Shown: positions 59,564 to 64,000 of the stretch, in pieces
Layout: each line of letters starts with the position of its first letter
Position numbering within the stretch: position 1 is the first letter of the stretch
Source of the DNA: Streptomyces sp. 846.5
GTDB taxonomy: Bacteria > Actinomycetota > Actinomycetes > Streptomycetales > Streptomycetaceae
Assembly: GCF_004365705.1 (NCBI RefSeq)
Contig: NZ_SOBN01000001.1
Coordinates: 1,302,001-1,366,000, forward strand
Reading direction: 5' to 3'
DNA: 64,000 nt
Position numbers and translations under genes: made by a program
The notes under the pieces: generated by a model
Database searches by the model: none
What the model was told of the DNA's origin: nothing
Seen by the model: the letters and a program-made list of their open reading frames with translations, nothing else

Positions 59564-60043
59564 ATGACCTCCCCTCGCGCCTACGACGGAGTCAGCTACT
59601 ACGCTCCGTCCTTCGCTTCGGACACGCCGATCTACGACAGCCTCGTGGCTGAGCGGGGCGTACCGCAGATCGCCCCGATCAACGTCCCCGCGGCCCTGCC
59701 TCCGTCCTACGACACCGGCTTCCGCTACGAGCCCGCCCAGCCGATGCCGATGTCCCGGCTCGCCCTGGGCCCGGGGCCCAGCAGCCCCAGCTACGGCCAG
59801 CAGCAGTACGCGCAGCCGCAGTACGCCGCGCAGCCGGCCCCGCAGCCGTTCGCGCCGCAGCCCTTCGCCCCGCAGCGGTTCGTCCCGCAGCCGGGCATGC
59901 CGCAGCCCGGCGTGCCGCAGCAGCGGTACCCGGAGCAGTACGGCGCCCAGCCGCAGCGCCCGGTCGCGCCCGTCGCCCCGCTGCGGCCGGTGCAGTACCA
60001 GGAGCAGTACCCGCAGCAGCGCGGCGGTTTCCAGGGGTTCTGA
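59564..60043 (+). CDS. Gln/Pro-rich DUF6643-like protein
   Basis: 159 residues. A conserved N-terminus (MTSPRAYDGVSYYAPSFASD, TPIYDSLVAERGVPQIAPIN) is followed by a low-complexity tail of Q-P-F/Y repeats such as FAPQPFAPQRFVPQPG. The first 65 residues resemble the streptomycete DUF6643 group. The tail is disordered and could phase-separate or bind aromatic-rich partners; function unknown. A TACCGT box eight bases before the ATG and no ribosome site suggest leaderless translation. Confidence 0.8.
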   Translation: MTSPRAYDGVSYYAPSFASDTPIYDSLVAERGVPQIAPINVPAALPPSYDTGFRYEPAQPMPMSRLALGPGPSSPSYGQQQYAQPQYAAQPAPQPFAPQPFAPQRFVPQPGMPQPGVPQQRYPEQYGAQPQRPVAPVAPLRPVQYQEQYPQQRGGFQGF

Positions 60044-60070
60044 CCGTCCGGGGGGACGTGCAGGTCATGG

Positions 60071-60097
60071 GGCCGGTCAGCCATGGGCTGACCGGCC
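60071..60097 (+). terminator. terminator after DUF6643 gene
   Basis: GGCCGGTCAGCC (60071-60082), loop ATG, GGCTGACCGGCC (60086-60097): perfect 12-bp stem 27 bases after the stop. The following TATGGT (60104-60109) may be the -10 of the next, leaderless gene. Confidence 0.85.
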
Positions 60098-60115
60098 TCC
60101 GCTTATGGTTGGACC

Positions 60116-60955
60116 ATGCGTTTGACCGATCTTCGGATCTATCCGGTGAAGTCCTGTGCCCCCGTGCCGGTGCGGCAGGTCGAGATCGAGCCCTGGGGGC
60201 CGGCCGGGGACCGGCGCTGGATGGTGGTCGACGCGGCGGGCAAGATGGTCTCGCAGCGCGAGGACCCCAGGCTGGGACAGATCACCGCGTCGCTGCCGGA
60301 GCCCGGGGTGCTGCAGCTGGAGTCGGGCGGCGAGGTCCTGCGGCTGTCGGAGCCGGACGGGGCGCTGCTGCCGGTGTCCGTGTTCGGACTCGGCTTCGAA
60401 CTGGTGGACGCCGGGGACGAAGCGGCCGCGTGGCTGCACAAGGTGCTGGGCCGGGAGCTGCGGCTGGTGCACCAGGACCGTCCGGAGCGCAGGCCGCTGG
60501 AGGTCACCACCAGCCTGGCGGACGCGTATCCGCTGCTGGTCACCAGTACCGCCTCGCTGGACGCGCTGAACGGGCTGATCGCGCAGGACCACCCGGACGA
60601 CCCGGTCAAGGGCGCCGCGGTGCCGATGGGCCGGTTCCGCAGCAACCTGGTGGTGCGGGGCGCGGAGGCGTGGGCGGAGACCGGCTGGCGCCGGATCCGG
60701 GTCGGTGAGGTCGAGTTCGAGGTGGTCCAGCAGTGCGGGCGCTGTGTGATGACCACGCTGGACCCGGAGACCGGCGAGCGGCGCGGCCCCGAGCCGCTGC
60801 GGGCGCTGGGGAGGCACCGCAAATTCGGGCGGACACTGGCCTTCGGGATGCACCTGGCCCCGGTGGGGTCCGGGGTGGTCCGGGTGGGTGACGAGGTGGA
60901 GGTGCTCGCGGAGGGCCCGGTGCCCGAGCCCGAACCGCTGAGCCCGAACCCCTGA
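60116..60955 (+). CDS. MOSC domain-containing protein
   Basis: 279 residues. The N-terminal MOSC_N beta barrel (LRIYPVKSCAPVPVRQVEIE, GDRRWMVVDAAGKMV) and the MOSC core (FRSNLVVRGAEAWAETGWRR, CGRCVMTTLDPETGERR with the conserved Cys) match molybdenum-cofactor sulfurase C-terminal-like proteins such as YcbX/mARC. It probably binds molybdenum cofactor and reduces N-hydroxylated compounds. ATG 60116 follows a -10-like TATGGT by six bases. Confidence 0.93.
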   Translation: MRLTDLRIYPVKSCAPVPVRQVEIEPWGPAGDRRWMVVDAAGKMVSQREDPRLGQITASLPEPGVLQLESGGEVLRLSEPDGALLPVSVFGLGFELVDAGDEAAAWLHKVLGRELRLVHQDRPERRPLEVTTSLADAYPLLVTSTASLDALNGLIAQDHPDDPVKGAAVPMGRFRSNLVVRGAEAWAETGWRRIRVGEVEFEVVQQCGRCVMTTLDPETGERRGPEPLRALGRHRKFGRTLAFGMHLAPVGSGVVRVGDEVEVLAEGPVPEPEPLSPNP

Positions 60956-61056
60956 CCGAGCGACCGTTTGCTGTCTGAGTCGTTGAGAGGGGAGAGGTGC
61001 GCAGCGGGGTGCCGGAGCAAGTAGCGTGGTCGGGGCGAGGGGGGCGGCGAATCACC

Positions 61057-63513
61057 ATGGGAGCAGGCGTGGTTAGGGTGACGCTGGACGGGGCTTCCCG
61101 GTGGCGGAGACGCTCCGGGGAGTACTCGACGATGTCCGAGGCCCTGGCGGCCGCCGAGGCCGGTGACACGGTGACCATAGGGCCCGGGGTGTTCCGGGAG
61201 AACGTCGTCGTCGACAAGCCGCTGACGGTGCGTGCGGCCGAGGGCCCGGGAACGGTCCGGTTCGAGCCGCCGACCGGGACCGCGCTCACCCTGCTGGCCG
61301 CCGCGTCGGTGCAGGGGCTGGTGCTGGAGGGCCAGGACGGCTCGGCCCCGGCCGTACTGGTGGGCGGCGACGCCGAACTGACGGACTGCCGGGTGGTGAC
61401 CCGGTCGTCGGTGGGGATCGAGGTGTACGGGGGCTCCCGTCCCACCGTGCGGCGCTGCACCGTCGACAATCCGGGCGGCCTCGGGATCCGGGTCGCCGAC
61501 GCGTCGGTGGCGCTGTTCGAGGAGTGCGAGGTGGTCGCCGCCGGCCAGACCGGCGTGGTGGTACGGGCCGGCGCGAGCGTCCGGCTGGAGCGCTGCCGGG
61601 TGCACCATGCGGCCGGGGCAGGGCTGGTGCTCACCGGTGACGGCAGCGTGGTGGACGCCGTGGGCTGCGAGTTCTACGAGATCAACGGCAACGGGGTGCA
61701 GGCCGAGGACCGGGCGGTGGGGCGGCTGGCGGACTGCGCCGTGCACCGGGTCACCGACAACGCGCTGACGCTGGACAGCGAGGCCCGGCTGGAGCTGGCC
61801 GACTGCCGGATCCACGAGGTGCCGGAGAACGGCGCCGATCTGCGCGGCCGCGCCCAGCTGCTGCTGGAGCGCACCACGCTGCGGTCGTTCGGCCGCAACG
61901 GCCTGTCGGTGTGGGATCCGGGGACCTCGGTGCGGGCCGTGGGCTGCGAGATCCGCGACTCCACCGGCGACTACCCGGCGGTCTGGGTCAGCGACGGCGC
62001 CCAGGTGTCACTGACCGACTGCCGGGTGCACGACGTCCCCGACGCCCTGTTCGTACTGGACCGGGGGTCCGCCGCGGAGGTGGTGGAGTGCTCCTTCACC
62101 CAGGTCCGCAACACCGCGGTGTCGGTACGCGACGGTGCCACGGTCCGGCTGGACCGGCTCCGGGTGCAGGACGCCAACACCGGGCTGTGGTTCCGCGACC
62201 ACGGCAGCGGCGGGCTGCTGACGGGCTGTGAGATCGCGGACGTGACCACCGGGGTGATCGCCACCCGCGGCGCGGACCCGGTGCTGCGGCAGTGCTCGGT
62301 CCGCGGCAGCAGCGAGGCGGCGGTCTATGTCTCGGCCGGTGGCCGGGGCACCTTCGAGGAGTGCACCGCCACCCATGGCAAGGGCTTCGGCTTCCATGTC
62401 ATCGACGGCTGCGCCACGGTGCTGACCCGCTGCCGGGCCGAGCAGAACGCCCGGGGCGGCTTCGAGTTCCCCGAACCGGGCCCGATCGCCGAGGGCTGCG
62501 TCTCCGACGACGCCAAGGCGCCCGCGGCCGAACCGGTGCGGGCCGTCTCCACCGCCTCGGCCTGGGAGGCCGCGGCGCCGGCGGTACCCGCCGCGCGCAG
62601 CCAGCCGCTGGTGGACGCGGCGGCCCGGTCGGCCGGCCCCCAGACGATCGCACCGCTGCCGGAGTGCCGCCCGGCGGAGGTGGCCCTCGCCGAACTGGAC
62701 TCGCTGATCGGGCTGGACACCGTCAAGCAGGAGGTCCGCACCCTGATCGACCTGATCTCGGTGGGCCGGCGCCGGCAGCAGGCCGGGCTGAAGGCTCCGT
62801 CGCTGCGGCGGCACCTGGTGTTCACCGGCTCCCCCGGCACCGGCAAGACCACGGTGGCCCGGCTCTACGGGGAGATTCTGGCCTCGCTGGGCGTGCTGCA
62901 GCGCGGCCATCTGGTCGAGGTCGCCCGGCTGGACCTGGTCGGCGAGCATGTCGGCTCGACCGCGCTGCGCACCTCGGAGGTGTTCCAGCGGTCGCTGGGC
63001 GGGGTGCTGTTCATCGACGAGGCGTACGCGCTGGCGCCCGAGGACGGCGGCCGGGACTTCGGCCGGGAGGCCATCGACACCCTGGTCAAGCTGATGGAGG
63101 ACCACCGCGACGAGGTGGTGGTGATCGTGGCCGGCTACACGGCCGAGATGGAGCGCTTCCTGGCCTCCAACCCCGGCGTGGCGTCCCGGTTCTCACGGAC
63201 CGTCACCTTCGCCGACTACTCGGCGGCGGAGCTGCTGGAGATCACCCGGCGGCAGGCCACCGAGCACGAGTACGAGCTGGCCGAGGAGACCGCGCAGGCG
63301 CTGCTGGAGCACTACGCGGTCATCCCCAAGGGCCCCTCCTTCGGCAACGGGCGCACCGCCCGCCAGGTGTTCGAGACCATGGTCGAGCGGCACGCGGTGC
63401 GGCTGGCCCAGGTCGTGGAACTGACGACGGAGCAGCTTCAGCTGCTGCTGCCGGAGGACCTGCCGATCACCGGGCCGGTCACAGCTGGGTCAGCAGGTCG
63501 TCGCGCTCCTTGA
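61057..63513 (+). CDS. fused right-handed beta-helix and CbxX/CfxQ-type AAA+ ATPase
   Basis: 818 residues. Residues about 25-480 form a parallel beta-helix of 22-24-residue rungs (DTVTIGPGVFRENVVVDKPL, then repeating C-x-V-x-x units and VRLERCRVHHAAGAGL). A Pro/Ala linker leads to an AAA+ module (about 555-815): Walker A TGSPGTGKTTVARLYG (Lys597), Walker B GVLFIDEAYAL (Asp654/Glu655) and ARLDLVGEHVGST. The ATPase half resembles CbxX/EccA ATPases. ATG 61057 is preceded by GAGGGGGG. The stop at 63513 overlaps the end of the convergent hydrolase gene by 35 bp. The helix may recruit substrates for remodelling. Confidence 0.88.
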   Translation: MGAGVVRVTLDGASRWRRRSGEYSTMSEALAAAEAGDTVTIGPGVFRENVVVDKPLTVRAAEGPGTVRFEPPTGTALTLLAAASVQGLVLEGQDGSAPAVLVGGDAELTDCRVVTRSSVGIEVYGGSRPTVRRCTVDNPGGLGIRVADASVALFEECEVVAAGQTGVVVRAGASVRLERCRVHHAAGAGLVLTGDGSVVDAVGCEFYEINGNGVQAEDRAVGRLADCAVHRVTDNALTLDSEARLELADCRIHEVPENGADLRGRAQLLLERTTLRSFGRNGLSVWDPGTSVRAVGCEIRDSTGDYPAVWVSDGAQVSLTDCRVHDVPDALFVLDRGSAAEVVECSFTQVRNTAVSVRDGATVRLDRLRVQDANTGLWFRDHGSGGLLTGCEIADVTTGVIATRGADPVLRQCSVRGSSEAAVYVSAGGRGTFEECTATHGKGFGFHVIDGCATVLTRCRAEQNARGGFEFPEPGPIAEGCVSDDAKAPAAEPVRAVSTASAWEAAAPAVPAARSQPLVDAAARSAGPQTIAPLPECRPAEVALAELDSLIGLDTVKQEVRTLIDLISVGRRRQQAGLKAPSLRRHLVFTGSPGTGKTTVARLYGEILASLGVLQRGHLVEVARLDLVGEHVGSTALRTSEVFQRSLGGVLFIDEAYALAPEDGGRDFGREAIDTLVKLMEDHRDEVVVIVAGYTAEMERFLASNPGVASRFSRTVTFADYSAAELLEITRRQATEHEYELAEETAQALLEHYAVIPKGPSFGNGRTARQVFETMVERHAVRLAQVVELTTEQLQLLLPEDLPITGPVTAGSAGRRAP

Positions 63514-64000
63514 TGAACCGGGGGTCGGCGCGGTAGTTGGAGTGGGCGTTGATCGGGACGGGCAGCGGGTGCTGCTGGTCCCGGTCGAAGACCAGCGGGT
63601 CGACGAACGGGGGCGCGTCCACCGGGTGCGCGCCCTCGGGGACGGCCACCCGGACCGGTCCGCCGATGGGGTCGGTGACCCGGAAGAGGTTGCGCCAGTA
63701 GGGCGCGTCCGCGTGCAGCCGGGACAGGTCCTCGGGGCCCATGAAGCCGGGGAAGAAGCGGCTGTACAGGCGGCGCAGCGGGCAGCCGTAGGTGAGCAGG
63801 GCGACCCGGGCGCGGGTCTCCGGGTCGAGCTGCCAGACCGCGGCGGCGGCCAGCACGGTGCCCTGGGAGTGACCGGAGAGGACCAGCCGGCGGGTGGTGT
63901 CGTCGTCCAGCCAGGTGCGGATCCGCCAGTCGAGGTCGGGGACGGCGCGCTCGGCGTAGCAGGGCGGCGCGAACGGGTGCGCGGCCCGCGGCCAAAAGGT
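63479..64000 (-). CDS. alpha/beta hydrolase (lipase-like), 5' part beyond window
   Basis: 174 codons of the C-terminal part, running off the right edge. VLSGHSQGTVLAAAAVW is a G-H-S-Q-G nucleophile elbow, and WRNLFRVTDPIGGPVRV and INAHSNYRADPRF include a late His that could complete the triad. Relatives in streptomycetes are large membrane proteins with an intracellular or extracellular lipase-like domain; the N-terminal region is needed to tell. Ends overlap the AAA+ gene convergently. Confidence 0.8.
   Translation of the reverse strand, partial: TFWPRAAHPFAPPCYAERAVPDLDWRIRTWLDDDTTRRLVLSGHSQGTVLAAAAVWQLDPETRARVALLTYGCPLRRLYSRFFPGFMGPEDLSRLHADAPYWRNLFRVTDPIGGPVRVAVPEGAHPVDAPPFVDPLVFDRDQQHPLPVPINAHSNYRADPRFIKERDDLLTQL

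Overview
The window is high-GC actinobacterial chromosome, most likely Streptomycetaceae (Streptomyces, Kitasatospora or Streptacidiphilus; the genus cannot be resolved by eye). The main evidence is a complete Pup-proteasome locus (arc, dop, pup, prcB, prcA, pafA, pafB, pafC) linked to tatA/tatC and a Ski2-like helicase, a DUF6643-type Gln/Pro-rich protein, several secreted polysaccharide hydrolases with Ser/Thr/Pro linkers, a dre-like element at a chitinase promoter, and an intergenic inverted repeat built on AGGGGCGCGGGGAACTGCGC, a motif scattered through Streptomyces genomes. No tRNA, rRNA, CRISPR array, transposase or prophage was seen.

Layout. 1-7.6 kb: metabolic genes (end of an FCD regulator, a C26 amidotransferase, an S9 peptidase, two SDR enzymes, a FEN-like 5'-3' exonuclease) and an ArsR-controlled SRPBCC/SDR pair with two operator-like sites. 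7.6-14.1 kb: three secreted glycan-active proteins on the minus strand (GH18 chitinase, GH42-like protein with a B-lectin domain, GH87-like beta-helix protein), a plausible fungal-wall set. 14.1-18.9 kb: a tightly overlapping operon of NCS1 permease, isochorismatase-fold hydrolase, GntR/UTRA regulator, ADP-ribosylglycohydrolase and PfkB kinase, possibly for salvage of a ribosylated compound. 19-24.4 kb: two convergent SpoU methyltransferases, a small lipoprotein, dodecin and a PadR-controlled ABC-2 exporter. 24.4-29.1 kb: a second catabolic block with two paralogous isochorismatase-fold hydrolases, an NCS2-like permease, an FCD regulator and an alpha/beta hydrolase.

29.3-45.7 kb, all on the minus strand, is the protein-degradation, export and DNA-damage region: arc, dop, then pup-endonuclease VII-prcB-prcA, pafA, two FKBP isomerases, pafB-pafC-Zn ribbon protein, a small membrane protein, tatA, tatC and the helicase. 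Pup is deamidated by Dop and ligated by PafA; Arc and the PrcAB core degrade the tagged proteins. PafB/PafC are WYL-type regulators of the DNA-damage response, and the promoter type they recognise (TTGTCRGTG-N8-TAN3T) occurs perfectly upstream of dop. Looser copies lie upstream of pup, the RecB-like nuclease, the helicase and possibly the 5'-3' exonuclease. This suggests a locally wired PafBC circuit and is the most interesting signal in the window.

46-64 kb: a ferredoxin with a perfect 26-bp palindrome in its leader, trmI, a site-2 protease, the RecB-like nuclease, an orphan response regulator, an orphan peptide-binding lipoprotein, a HAD phosphatase, metH, a GH18-like lipoprotein, a PAC2 protein, DUF6643, a MOSC protein, a fused beta-helix/AAA+ ATPase and a truncated alpha/beta hydrolase at the right edge. 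Strong hairpins separate most transcription units. No gene-free stretch exceeds 300 bases; the largest gaps (about 52578-52869, 45696-45981, 59309-59563, 57077-57328) are described in the entries.
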